A program made the translations under genes and the position numbers. A stretch of 64,000 nucleotides of DNA from Flavivirga spongiicola (GTDB lineage: Bacteria; Bacteroidota; Bacteroidia; Flavobacteriales; Flavobacteriaceae). Under the pieces are notes generated by a model, which was not told the DNA's origin, did not search any database, and saw only the letters and a list, made by a program, of their open reading frames with translations. This document shows positions 1 through 9,179 of this stretch, one piece after another (position 1 is the stretch's first letter; every line of letters begins with the position of its first letter). Location: NCBI RefSeq assembly GCF_030540825.1, contig NZ_JAUOEO010000002.1:496001-560000 (forward strand), in the 5' to 3' direction.

Positions 1-109
1 CATTATTGAGTACCTGTTGATGTACACGTATGGTTTCTTCAAGAATATTTTCGGCTCTTTCAATTAGTGCCTTTGGGGACTTAACATCACTTCGTTGTAA
101 ATATATCAT
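1..109 (-). CDS. Hypothetical protein, N-terminal part only (cut by left window edge)
   Basis: An open frame starts with ATG at 109 on the minus strand and runs off the left edge without a stop, giving 36 residues that begin MIYLQRSDVKSPKAL and continue as a charged helix. Only the N-terminus is visible, so no function can be assigned. The MI-x-LQR opening is loosely like HNH proteins of the TIGR02646/PtuB type, but this is a weak resemblance. It is co-oriented with the MBL-fold gene at 510-1790, so it may belong to the same island. Confidence 0.45.
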   Translation of the reverse strand, partial: MIYLQRSDVKSPKALIERAENILEETIRVHQQVLNN

Positions 110-328
110 GAACTTTGTGTTAATTTTAAACCTTACTATTTAGGTAATCTCATTATTCTAATATTAAATATTTTGGCCTACTGATTAAATGAAAATCATT
201 TTAATAGCACGTCAAAAAACAAGAACAAAAATCCCTACATAGTTCTTTTAAATCTTATACTCAAATGGTATTATAGTAAAGGAGAATATACTACAAGTTT
301 AAAGATAGTAAAAATCTGTCAAATAATG

Positions 329-490
329 ATACCATTTACACTTTGAATTTCCCCAATAAAATGCGCCCTTTTGTGCTATATTTCGTTATAAAAATAAACC
401 AGAACTATAGCTATGCTTGATTTTTACGCCTCATCTATCACAAAAAATTCATCATTTTATTTTTGAGTAAATTCAAAGTATAACTGGTAT
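329..490. mobile_element. MITE-like element, family 2, copy A (162 bp)
   Basis: The segment is bounded by imperfect 21-bp inverted repeats (329-349 and 470-490, two mismatches) starting ATACCA. It is exactly as long as the segment at 50562-50723, and the two share interior blocks: CTATATTTC, then ATAAAA, AACCA, GCTATG and TCATCTA in the same order. There is no coding capacity. Element ends TA-CCA...TGG-TA would fit a TA target duplication of the IS630/Tc1-mariner kind, which is inference. It fills most of the gene-free stretch 110-509; I see nothing else convincing there. Confidence 0.6.
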
Positions 491-509
491 TATACAGAAC
501 CACTAAGGA

Positions 510-1790
510 TTAAAATTCAAGATTGAGCTTTATATAACCATCATGGCCATTCCCAAATTGATCTACATCCGGCCAAATAGTCTGATACTTGTATTTGTTT
601 TTTAGTTGTAGATTGTCTAGATCTGTAAACCTCTCAAACTGTCTATAATTAAAGACTAGTGTCTTTAATTTTTCGGTTCCATGACTTTTTACAATTTGAG
701 CCAGTGTGTCCATGTCCGGATGACTATAATGCCCGGATCCATTAGTGGAAAATAGATAATATTCAGATAAAATATTAGCAATTAATTCAGGATTATTGTT
801 CTTATTAGCCCCATGGTGTGGTACTTTGAAAACATCGAGCTTAACCGGTAATTCAAGATCAGCTCTTTGAGCTACCAATTTTTGCAATTGCCCCAACAAC
901 TGACTTGGGATACTATCTCCCGGGAACAGTAGTTTTTTACTAATGTCAGTTCCATTATCATATTCCAACATAAAAATAATGGAAGCTCCATTAGTTGGGG
1001 ATTTGTCTTCTGGATGGGACCAAAGGTCCTTGTAATTAGCTGTGACCCAGTCATGATCAACAGCTACAGGTGATGAAGGATCCGGTTGTTCCAGTTGTTC
1101 CAGGTCCGACTGTCGCATTTCTTCCATCATAAGTTCGAAAGCATCATCAAAAAAAGCATCTTCATTTAGCTTTCCTTGAAAAATGGTCTTAAGATATTTA
1201 TACCAATGATTTGACATGTTATCAAGTGCTTCCTGAGTAGGCCCTAATACAGTGATCGATAAACCATCGTTTAGCTGAATCACTTTTGGTGAATCTGCCA
1301 TGGCAGTGGAACCCATAAAAGCCCCGTTCCAAGTATAGCCATGCTTCAATATTAGGCTTCCCAAACTTGTGCCTTGAGAATAACTCACCAAGCTGTTTGG
1401 ATCATCGGCGTTATTACTTTCCAACCCCGAAGGGATCTCAAAGAAATCCGTTTCATCTGCATGACTGCCAGATTCTTTGTTTTGAAAATGTAAATGTCTG
1501 TAGCTATTGAACCAAATATCATCAATACTGATGATATTTGGTTCCTGAGCCGAACCGTTTTCCTTTAAAAATGCAATAGCCCCGGAAATATGATCTGCAT
1601 CGATATGAGTCACGATTAATATGGAAATTCGTTTGCCTTCATCTTTTAAAGCTTGTAACCTGGGTTTTAAATGCTCCTTATAAGTGGAAATATAACCACA
1701 ATCAATAAGTATAATTTGTTGACCAACCTCAATTAAAATGGCATCACCATTAGCCGCAGGAAATAACTCTATTGATAATTTGATTGACAT
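510..1790 (-). CDS. ComEC-type metallo-beta-lactamase-fold hydrolase
   Basis: This 426-residue protein has the metal-binding motif THIDADH at residues 61-67 (HxDxDH), a second histidine pair in VPHHG near 325-326, and GHYSHP near 353-358. This set is typical of the MBL domain found at the C-terminus of ComEC/Rec2 and in stand-alone relatives. It has no signal peptide or membrane segment, so it is probably cytosolic; its substrate (nucleic acid, nucleotide or other phosphoester) is unknown. It is divergently transcribed from the trypsin-like protease gene with a 128-bp shared spacer. Hydrolases of this type are known as companions of trypsin-like proteases in predicted NTPase-driven conflict systems, which suggests but does not prove a defence role. 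Base composition appears richer in G+C than the core genes of the window. Confidence 0.8.
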   Translation of the reverse strand: MSIKLSIELFPAANGDAILIEVGQQIILIDCGYISTYKEHLKPRLQALKDEGKRISILIVTHIDADHISGAIAFLKENGSAQEPNIISIDDIWFNSYRHLHFQNKESGSHADETDFFEIPSGLESNNADDPNSLVSYSQGTSLGSLILKHGYTWNGAFMGSTAMADSPKVIQLNDGLSITVLGPTQEALDNMSNHWYKYLKTIFQGKLNEDAFFDDAFELMMEEMRQSDLEQLEQPDPSSPVAVDHDWVTANYKDLWSHPEDKSPTNGASIIFMLEYDNGTDISKKLLFPGDSIPSQLLGQLQKLVAQRADLELPVKLDVFKVPHHGANKNNNPELIANILSEYYLFSTNGSGHYSHPDMDTLAQIVKSHGTEKLKTLVFNYRQFERFTDLDNLQLKNKYKYQTIWPDVDQFGNGHDGYIKLNLEF

Positions 1791-1867
1791 AGATGGCCTT
1801 ATTTAAATAATACAGAAAAAACAGGATTCAATAATGTATAAATATACTCTAAATTTTTGTCAGTCTA

Positions 1868-1899
1868 TTTGTACGTAAGCTGATTTATTCGTATATTTT
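1868..1899 (+). promoter_or_regulatory. Putative Bacteroidota promoter of the protease operon
   Basis: TTTG at 1868-1871 is followed after 20 bp by TATATTTT at 1892-1899, close to the TTTG-N19-TAnnTTTG consensus. It sits 20 bp before the ATG at 1919. Confidence 0.45.
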
Positions 1900-1918
1900 C
1901 GATGCAAATTCAGGTATA

Positions 1919-3631
1919 ATGGCAGACTCCTTCAGCAATCTAGTTCAGTCGCGAACTGTAAAGATCAAAGCTGGATCAAATATCGGAACTGGTGTACTAA
2001 TTGCATCGGGTTGGATACTCACGTGTGCGCATGTGGTCAGAGCTACTTATGACAGCAATAAAAGCATTAGTGTAATCTTTCCGGGTGCTAGTGAAGATAA
2101 AGAAAATGTAACTTTTAGTACTGATGAAATTTATATTTCTAAACTTTATCTGGAACCTGAAAATTCCGTTCTTGGAAGTTCATCAGAAGCTCAACTGAGA
2201 TCAAAGGAATACCCGGATATTGCCGCTTTGAAATTGGATCATACTGAACATCCAAGTATCCAATTGGAGCCGTATTTAGCACCGATGACCCATTTGGAGG
2301 ATAAACAGTTTTCAGCCTTTGGTTTTCATAAAAAAGATGCAGATCTTAAACGACAAATATCAGAAGAGATTCTTTTAATTTATGGAGGTGAACAAGTTGA
2401 TGGTATCACCCGAAAATTGATTTTTAAGGGCGGTCCGATTCGTCACGGAATGAGTGGTGCAGGTTTGATTGAACGACAAAGCGGGCAATTAATTGGTCTG
2501 GTCCAAATGACTCAAAACCCTAATGATGATCATGGCGCCTATATTATACCAACTGAGATTATTTGGCGGGTCTTCAAAAAATGGAGCGATGATGGTCTTA
2601 ATGACCTTTTTCTATTGCTTAACAGCAAACATCACAAGACAAAAATTAAACGTCAATATAAAAAAGAATATCCCAGATATCCTTTCCTTAGAAAGTACGG
2701 CAAGCGGGTAGCCTTACTTGCCATACTTATGCTTTTGATCATTTGGTGGGTCTTTTATCATTATGGTCTATTATGGAAATCTGGCGTTTTTGCTGTAACC
2801 ATGCTCGTATATGGTATGGTGAATTCCTTACTGGTTAACTGGCTGGGCAGGCATATAAGTGAGGAGACCGGAGACCTTAAGACTAAAGCTGGACGGTTCT
2901 TTTTATGTACCCCGGTGCTAAGTATTTTGACTATTCTCACAATCCTTGTGTGGACTTGCTATGCTTCCGTATGGATCTATGGAAAACCAGGGTCAGAAGC
3001 TATTATTGTTAGAGTGATTCATAATAATAATTATACAGACACCTTACGAAAAGAGCTCGATAACGAAGGACGGACGCGATTCACATTACCCACTAATCTA
3101 AGTGGGAACCGAATAAAGCTAATGGTAGAAGGGCATGAGGTTATCTATGACAGCGTAAAACCATTTAGCTCCTTAAAAAAAGAATATTTCTATCCTTCAG
3201 ACTTTAGTATGGAGCCTATTGCACTTATTAGATTCGATTTCGAATATGCTAAAATAAGCCATAGGTATCTCATAAATATTGAGATTATTAACGCGCCTGA
3301 TAAAACCCAGAACAGACAGACGGTTTTCAATAATATTGTTTTAGATAGCACGGTTGGAAGCCTGACTATTGGTAAGAGAAATTTTATTTTTAAAGAGAAA
3401 CATCTGGACTTATGGCGTACTAAATATAGGGCAGAATTTCCAGATGGTACCTATGATGAAAAATGGTCAGATTACTGGAATCAAACTAAGCAACTAGAGT
3501 ATGCTGAACTTAATCTGGGAGATACGATCAAGGTAAACGTAGTCAAGGCATCCAATAATAAAAACGAAAAATTTAAAGGTTCCATAATAATAAACAAAGA
3601 CAATAACGATTTACGCATTAATATGGAATAA
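1919..3631 (+). CDS. Membrane-anchored trypsin-like serine protease with C-terminal extracytoplasmic domain
   Basis: Residues about 10-220 form an S1/trypsin-like domain: catalytic His38 in TCAHVV, Asp100 in PDIAALKLD and Ser179 in GMSGAG. The triad looks intact. There is no N-terminal signal peptide, so the protease domain should be cytosolic. Three hydrophobic segments follow (about 263-285, 288-308 and 327-352). A further 210 residues of beta-rich, carboxypeptidase-regulatory-like sequence would then lie in the periplasm. This layout, with the protease inside and a possible sensor outside, is unusual, because HtrA-like proteases have the opposite topology. It heads a tight plus-strand cluster with the genes at 3645 and 4534, all in the G+C-richer left part of the window. 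Substrate unknown. Confidence 0.75.
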   Translation: MADSFSNLVQSRTVKIKAGSNIGTGVLIASGWILTCAHVVRATYDSNKSISVIFPGASEDKENVTFSTDEIYISKLYLEPENSVLGSSSEAQLRSKEYPDIAALKLDHTEHPSIQLEPYLAPMTHLEDKQFSAFGFHKKDADLKRQISEEILLIYGGEQVDGITRKLIFKGGPIRHGMSGAGLIERQSGQLIGLVQMTQNPNDDHGAYIIPTEIIWRVFKKWSDDGLNDLFLLLNSKHHKTKIKRQYKKEYPRYPFLRKYGKRVALLAILMLLIIWWVFYHYGLLWKSGVFAVTMLVYGMVNSLLVNWLGRHISEETGDLKTKAGRFFLCTPVLSILTILTILVWTCYASVWIYGKPGSEAIIVRVIHNNNYTDTLRKELDNEGRTRFTLPTNLSGNRIKLMVEGHEVIYDSVKPFSSLKKEYFYPSDFSMEPIALIRFDFEYAKISHRYLINIEIINAPDKTQNRQTVFNNIVLDSTVGSLTIGKRNFIFKEKHLDLWRTKYRAEFPDGTYDEKWSDYWNQTKQLEYAELNLGDTIKVNVVKASNNKNEKFKGSIIINKDNNDLRINME

Positions 3632-3644
3632 AAGGCTATAAAAT

Positions 3645-4532
3645 ATGAAAACGATAACTATATGCATCATTAGCATTTTGATGCTTTGTATACTTCATGG
3701 GCATGCGCAAAAACCGAATGTACAGGTCAATTTTCAATTTGAAGAAGACGGCCTGTTTTTTGATTTCTTTGAGGATGATATCGATTTACTTCAGACCGAG
3801 ATACGCTCTATTTTAATCAATCATCTAAATAAATATATTGGATTTATTGATTTTGGTACAGAGTCTAGCGATTATCAATTCGATATCAGATTCCAGACCA
3901 TTCAAAAATTGGCTACTGATGAAGGAAAGGACCACATATTGACATTTACACTGAACACACCTGATAATATTAAGACTTCTGAACCATGGGTGTTTATGGA
4001 TCGGGAGGAATTTAATGTATTTAGGTCTGCTTCAGCCGAGGATATTATTGACAAATTTGAGGAAGATTGGGATAAGTTTTTGCCAAGCTCATTTCAGCAT
4101 AAGTTTGTTACCGACTTGTTTAATGAAGTCCCTATAACACTAACAGATTGCGCGCATGTATTCCATAGGGAGGCTGATGAACTCAGGGATCTTATTGTCC
4201 CTTTTCAATCAAAAGATTTAAAATTGCGAACAGATGGCACTCAGTTTTCGGTGAAACTTGAAGGCCGTTTAAGTTCAGGGTTGCCACGAAATTATTCTGC
4301 AGAAAATGTACATTGTACTGGTCTTGTCGATCGTCCAACTTGGGAAGTTCTTAGAAACGAGAACCCTAATTGTGAGCTGTTGGATTTTTTTATGATCGAC
4401 ATTACAAATTCAAAATACACTGAGTTTGTTAAAGGTGAAATCTATGTTTTGACTTATGACAGAGATCCTAACGTTGAGACGGAAGAATCTACCACTGCGG
4501 ATCTATTAAATGAAATTAATAATGATGATTAA
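3645..4532 (+). CDS. Exported protein of unknown function
   Basis: This 295-residue protein begins with a clear signal peptide (MKTITICIISILMLCILHGHAQ), so it is exported to the periplasm or beyond. The mature part is acidic, with mixed alpha/beta character and two cysteines (in TDCAH and VHCTG) in the second half. I recognise no family. It starts 13 bp after the protease gene and its end overlaps or abuts the next gene. It is therefore very likely co-transcribed with the protease and the TPR protein, and may interact with the periplasmic domain of the protease. Confidence 0.7.
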   Translation: MKTITICIISILMLCILHGHAQKPNVQVNFQFEEDGLFFDFFEDDIDLLQTEIRSILINHLNKYIGFIDFGTESSDYQFDIRFQTIQKLATDEGKDHILTFTLNTPDNIKTSEPWVFMDREEFNVFRSASAEDIIDKFEEDWDKFLPSSFQHKFVTDLFNEVPITLTDCAHVFHREADELRDLIVPFQSKDLKLRTDGTQFSVKLEGRLSSGLPRNYSAENVHCTGLVDRPTWEVLRNENPNCELLDFFMIDITNSKYTEFVKGEIYVLTYDRDPNVETEESTTADLLNEINNDD

Positions 4533-4533
4533 T

Positions 4534-6798
4534 ATGAGAATGCTATCTACTATATGTTTGCTTGTATGTATGTTATTCTGTACGTTCTGCTTTGCGCAAG
4601 ATGGTTCTGGCCAGGTTGAATACAGCAGTAGTATAAACTTTGTAAAAGACATTAATTTAAAAATTGAGGATCTAAATGCTAAAGATAAAATTACAAAAGC
4701 TTCAATTTTCATTGATAGCAGCTTGCGTAAATGCCAAAGTTTTAATGATCCAGAGAAATGTCGTGCTGGTCTGAATTTTGCTAAAGCCTATCTCTATCAG
4801 CGAACTGCACGAAAGGAAGAAGACATAACACGTATTAATTACCGAGACACTGCGGCTTTTTACTATAAGAAAGTCCTTGAAATATATCCCAACAGTAAGT
4901 CCGCTTTAACCAATTTAGAAAAACTTGATGCTGAACGCGGAGCTCTGTCATCTACAGTTGAGAGGTTAGAGGATTTAGCGAATACCTACCCATCAAAACG
5001 GACCGATTACCTGATTAAAATAGGGGATCTTTACAAGAAGAATAAAAATTTATCTAAATCCTGCCAATACTATAGCAGGGCTTATTCTGAAGATCCATTT
5101 TCAAAAAAGGCATGTGGTGCCTTAGTCGATCTATATGTACGAAAAGATTTTATCTGTGATAGTGGAAACTCCATCCGGAAATTTGCTTTTAACTGCCAAG
5201 AGATTGATGCTCCTAATTACGCCGAAAAGCTACTCAGAAAAGAATTATCTCTGGCTTTAAAAGAGAAAGCTTATCGAAAAGCTAATGAATCCCTTATCCT
5301 TTGGGCGAATGTATTGGCGAACAACGGTTGGATGGATCCAGCGCAGGTTGATAGATTTCGTCTTGCCCTGTTTCCTAAAGGCAGTAGAAGTGAGCCTATG
5401 GCGAAAAGAATTGAAGAAGCTATGAAAGAACTCAAAACAATTTTTGAAGCCGAACGCCCTAGAAGCATAGCCCAACCAAAGTTTTGGATTAATAAACGAC
5501 CTTCTTTAATTGTTTCCAATGAAGAAATTGAAATTGGTCCCTTATACGTATTATTAAGATTGTATAAGAAAAAAGGAGAAACCGCGTATTTTAAGAGTGA
5601 TTTTAAGACCTCTGAGGCTCATTGGAACAGAGCCTTGAGCCTTAGTAAAAACTATGACCGTGCTTTCTTTACTGAAGTCGCATCGGATCTGGCTGAAATG
5701 TATGACCTCTACCCAAAAATGGACCCAGACAAGGCGAAACTTAATAAATTGATCGTATTCCTGTTCGAAGGCAAAGGTCAATCCTATGGAAGAAAATCTT
5801 TGGGTAATGAATACTCCGAAAAGGACTTGCGAATGATTAGAAGGTATCATATCACTCTTGGAACGATCTTCTATAAAGACAAGAGTAAATGGGATGGACG
5901 TGGTGCCAGAAATGCACGCTTTCAGCTTGAGCACGTTTTTAACCCTATGATGGGTAGAGTGGACCATCATTTCGATCCTAGGTTTGGAGAAACAGTCAAG
6001 CCGAAATTAAGAACTATGCTGGCCACCATATATGAGAAATCAGAGAGAGATAATGATGCTATAAACACTTATTTTAAGGCTATTCAGGATTACCTCGGTT
6101 TAGATCAAATGACTAGTGCAGCAGACCTGTACAAGAAACTAAAAGAAAGACTCGTTTCTAAAATGACAGCTAAGCAACGTAAGTCATTTAATCATTACGG
6201 AGAATTGATAGAGTTAAGGAATAGAATGAGGGACAAGCAACACCCTCTGATAACCGATCAAATTGATATTTCTAAATTCATTGATGATTTTTCAGATGTT
6301 CAAAATTTGATGTACAAACACATACCTAAAGAGGTTGTCCAAGTACAATTCTTTAAAGCATATAGTGATCTCGCATCAAATGTAGATGACAGCAAAAAAC
6401 TTGAAAAGCAAATTCTTAGTGTTAATGCTTTGACTAATATACAAACCCTCAACTATTTGCCATCACCCATGGATTTTAATAAAATTTCAAAAATAAAACG
6501 CACTTTGGAAGAAAGCATAGAGCAGCCTGACAGACTTGGAAATACTAAAATGTATAATAAAACAAATACGACTTATGAATTAACGACCAAGCAATCTGGC
6601 GCAAAAAGTTACACGACTTCATCGTTGAATAAGGTTATAAATATCCCTGAGAAATTATTTCAGATTAATAATACCTTGCAAAAACACTATGATGAGGTAA
6701 CACCAGCAAACAAAGAAATTGCTCGGTTTGAAACCAAAAATGGTGAGTTTAAATTAAAAGAACTAAAAGCAGTCACTATGCAAGACAAAAAACAATAA
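4534..6798 (+). CDS. Exported TPR-like repeat protein
   Basis: The reading frame is open from an ATG at 4510, inside the preceding gene. The ATG at 4534, one base after that gene's TAA, gives a more compact signal peptide (MRMLSTICLLVCMLFCTFCFAQ) and is preferred. The protein has about 754 residues. The mature part is rich in helical, TPR-like units (for example around residues 90-220, 340-420 and 500-540) and strongly charged. No catalytic motif is evident. Exported TPR proteins usually act as scaffolds; here the probable partners are the products of the two upstream genes. It is the last gene of the island cluster. Confidence 0.65.
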   Translation: MRMLSTICLLVCMLFCTFCFAQDGSGQVEYSSSINFVKDINLKIEDLNAKDKITKASIFIDSSLRKCQSFNDPEKCRAGLNFAKAYLYQRTARKEEDITRINYRDTAAFYYKKVLEIYPNSKSALTNLEKLDAERGALSSTVERLEDLANTYPSKRTDYLIKIGDLYKKNKNLSKSCQYYSRAYSEDPFSKKACGALVDLYVRKDFICDSGNSIRKFAFNCQEIDAPNYAEKLLRKELSLALKEKAYRKANESLILWANVLANNGWMDPAQVDRFRLALFPKGSRSEPMAKRIEEAMKELKTIFEAERPRSIAQPKFWINKRPSLIVSNEEIEIGPLYVLLRLYKKKGETAYFKSDFKTSEAHWNRALSLSKNYDRAFFTEVASDLAEMYDLYPKMDPDKAKLNKLIVFLFEGKGQSYGRKSLGNEYSEKDLRMIRRYHITLGTIFYKDKSKWDGRGARNARFQLEHVFNPMMGRVDHHFDPRFGETVKPKLRTMLATIYEKSERDNDAINTYFKAIQDYLGLDQMTSAADLYKKLKERLVSKMTAKQRKSFNHYGELIELRNRMRDKQHPLITDQIDISKFIDDFSDVQNLMYKHIPKEVVQVQFFKAYSDLASNVDDSKKLEKQILSVNALTNIQTLNYLPSPMDFNKISKIKRTLEESIEQPDRLGNTKMYNKTNTTYELTTKQSGAKSYTTSSLNKVINIPEKLFQINNTLQKHYDEVTPANKEIARFETKNGEFKLKELKAVTMQDKKQ

Positions 6799-7191
6799 AA
6801 AATATTCTGCCAAGGTCAGGAATGAATCACAGAAAATCTAACTCCAAAGTTTTTAATCGAAAAGAATTCCTCGACGCTCTGCGTCGGGGTTTCCGTTGAA
6901 CCTGCCTGCCGGCAGGCAGGATTGTCATTCCCGTGAAATCGCAAGATTCATGAATTCATTATTATATAATGTTAAGACAATGAATAAAATGGGAATCTAA
7001 ATACAGAATTTTGAATTTTGACTCAAAAGTCAAAATGAAACGAGCGAAATACTTCTATGGCTCTGCCTCGGGGATAGTTCGTTTTAAAAAATTCTTTATT
7101 AATTAAGATTACCTTACAAAAATCATAATATCCCATTATTGTCTAAGGTATTTTTGCAGAATTAAATTAATATTTAACTCTGATCTCTTAC
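6799..7191. other. Gene-free spacer with palindromic repeat
   Basis: No gene is seen in this 393-bp stretch between the island and the radical SAM gene. It contains the palindrome described at 6901-6920, a GTCATTCCC...AAGATTCAT unit just after it, and the TCGACGCTCTGCGTCGGGG block before it. The stretch probably marks the right boundary of the accessory island. Confidence 0.5.
6901..6920. repeat. 20-bp perfect palindrome of the GTCATTCC repeat group
   Basis: CCTGCCTGCCGGCAGGCAGG is a perfect 20-bp palindrome, followed at once by ATTGTCATTCCCGTG. Related CTGCCxxCAGGCAG cores occur at 27345-27361 and 28326-28345, always in intergenic DNA. Confidence 0.8.
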
Positions 7192-8127
7192 ATGAAATTT
7201 AACGGAAGTAAGGAATACAATGATTTTGGTTCGTTTATAAAATCACATTTTTTAGAACCAGTACAAAAAATATCTATTGACATAGGTTTCACATGCCCTA
7301 ATAGAGATGGAAGTAAAGGAACGGGAGGCTGTACTTACTGCAATAATAACTCTTTTAACCCAGATTATTGCAAACCTCAAAAAAGTGTTTCTGAACAGCT
7401 AAATCAAGGTATTGAGTTTTTTTCAAGAAAAGGAAATAAAAAAAAATACTTAGCGTACTTTCAAGCGTATACTAATACGTATTCAGATATTGAATCTCTT
7501 AAAAAGTTATATTTAGAAGCTTTAAGTCACCCCGAAGTAGTGGGTTTAGTAATTGGTACTCGACCAGATTGTATTAGTACTGAATTAATTGATTTCTTGT
7601 CTGAGTTATCTCAAACCTATTTCATATCATTAGAATTTGGTGTTGAAAGCACATTAAATAGAACTTTAGAGGCTGTTAATCGTTGTCACACATTTGAAGA
7701 AACTCAGAAGGCATATAATCTTGCCAAAGATAAAGGTTTGCGTCTAGGAGCTCATTTAATTATTGGCTTACCAGGAGAATCAAAAGAGGATATTTTAAAC
7801 CATGCAAAAGAGCTATCTAAACTTCCAATACATTCATTAAAACTACATCATTTACAAATTGTTAAGCATACCATGATGGCCTTTCAATATAAAAACAATC
7901 CAAAACAATTTGATTTGTTTAATTTGGAAGATTATATTGATATTATTAGCGAATTTATATCATTACTACGATCTGATATTATTATTGAGCGTTTTATAAG
8001 TCAATCACCTGCAGACCTACTTATTGCTCCAAAATGGGGAGGGTTGAAAAATTTTGAAATAGCTGCTAAAATTGACAAAAAATTAAAAGAAAAAAATCTT
8101 TGGCAAGGAAAGTATTACATGCTCTAA
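7192..8127 (+). CDS. TIGR01212 family radical SAM protein (YhcC-like)
   Basis: Cysteines 35, 47 and 50 form the C-x11-C-x2-C cluster motif (TCPNRDG...GGCTYC) that distinguishes the TIGR01212/YhcC group from standard CxxxCxxC radical SAM enzymes. The 311-residue length and the EFGVES and HLIIGLPGE motifs also fit. It should bind a [4Fe-4S] cluster and S-adenosylmethionine; the reaction of this family is not established. It is a single-gene unit in the cytosol, following the accessory island. Confidence 0.9.
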   Translation: MKFNGSKEYNDFGSFIKSHFLEPVQKISIDIGFTCPNRDGSKGTGGCTYCNNNSFNPDYCKPQKSVSEQLNQGIEFFSRKGNKKKYLAYFQAYTNTYSDIESLKKLYLEALSHPEVVGLVIGTRPDCISTELIDFLSELSQTYFISLEFGVESTLNRTLEAVNRCHTFEETQKAYNLAKDKGLRLGAHLIIGLPGESKEDILNHAKELSKLPIHSLKLHHLQIVKHTMMAFQYKNNPKQFDLFNLEDYIDIISEFISLLRSDIIIERFISQSPADLLIAPKWGGLKNFEIAAKIDKKLKEKNLWQGKYYML

Positions 8128-8285
8128 TATCTGCTAAGATTAATGATATCTCTTAAATAAACAAATCTTTGCTGAAAATTAGATCATAGAACAACGATAT
8201 AATTAATTTTACTATTCTGCTTAAAATCATAACTGATTTCCCTCAACTAAAAACATAAATAAAAAGGTGTTTAGCAAGAATCGGG

Positions 8286-8320
8286 TTTTATGATCTTTTA
8301 AGGTAAGATACTTTTGTATC
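8286..8320 (+). promoter_or_regulatory. Putative promoter and dyad ahead of the alkylation-repair operon
   Basis: TACTTTTG at 8309-8316 matches the TAnnTTTG -7 box, and TTTT at 8286-8289, 19 bp upstream, sits where the -33 TTTG is expected. A GATAC-TTTT-GTATC dyad (8307-8320) overlaps the -7 box and could be an operator, possibly for the AraC domain of the first gene; that last step is inference. Confidence 0.5.
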
Positions 8321-8335
8321 ATAAAATTCAAAGAA

Positions 8336-9178
8336 ATGACAGAGCAAGAACAAATTAATTATAATCGAATTGCAGAAGCCATTAATTATATCAGAAAAAA
8401 TTTTAAGAAACAACCCTCTTTAAACAATATTGCGGAAAGTGTTCATTTAAGTCCACACCACTTCCAACGTTTATTTACAGATTGGGCAGGTGTGAGTCCG
8501 AAAAAGTTCATGCAGTATCTTAGTATTGAATATGCTAAACAATTATTAAAAGACAAGCAAGCTACATTATTTGATACTGCCTACCAAACTGGTTTTTCTG
8601 GAACAAGTCGTTTGCATGATTTGTTCATCAATATTGAAGGAATGACCCCTGGCGAATTTAAAAAAGGAGGAGAAAACCTTCATATAAACTATAGTTTTGC
8701 CGAAAGCCCGTTTGGAAATATCATGGTGGCATCCACTTCAAAAGGTATTTGTCATATGGCTTTCTTCGAAGATAAAAGCAAAGCATTATCAAAGCTAAAT
8801 AACCGTTTTCCAAATGCTAATTACAATCAGGTTGTTGATGTTGCTCAACAAAATGCTTTGTTTATCTTTCAAAACGATTGGAGTAAGCTCAATCAAATAA
8901 AATTACATTTAAATGGAACGCCGTTTCAATTAAAAGTATGGGAAACACTTTTAAAAATTCCTATGGGAAATCTATCTACATATGGTTCAATTGCGAAAAT
9001 GATTGATAAGCCCAAAGCTTCAAGAGCTATAGGAACGGCCATAGGAAATAACCCTGTAGCCTTTATAATTCCTTGCCATCGCGTTATTAAATCGACAGGA
9101 GATATTGGAGGATATATGTGGGGAAATACCCGAAAATCTGCAATAATTGGTTGGGAAGCTGCTAAAGTAAATAGATAG
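8336..9178 (+). CDS. AraC-type HTH fused to O6-methylguanine-DNA methyltransferase (Ada-like, lacks zinc domain)
   Basis: Residues about 10-110 are an AraC-family double helix-turn-helix. Residues about 120-280 are a DNA alkyltransferase with the IPCHRV active site (acceptor Cys247, His248) and a downstream GGY motif. In enteric Ada this pair is preceded by a Cys4 zinc domain that senses methylphosphotriesters. That domain is missing here but is encoded separately three genes downstream. The enzyme transfers the methyl group from O6-methylguanine to itself and may regulate the operon. The next gene starts one base after its stop codon. Confidence 0.9.
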   Translation: MTEQEQINYNRIAEAINYIRKNFKKQPSLNNIAESVHLSPHHFQRLFTDWAGVSPKKFMQYLSIEYAKQLLKDKQATLFDTAYQTGFSGTSRLHDLFINIEGMTPGEFKKGGENLHINYSFAESPFGNIMVASTSKGICHMAFFEDKSKALSKLNNRFPNANYNQVVDVAQQNALFIFQNDWSKLNQIKLHLNGTPFQLKVWETLLKIPMGNLSTYGSIAKMIDKPKASRAIGTAIGNNPVAFIIPCHRVIKSTGDIGGYMWGNTRKSAIIGWEAAKVNR

Positions 9179-9179
9179 C

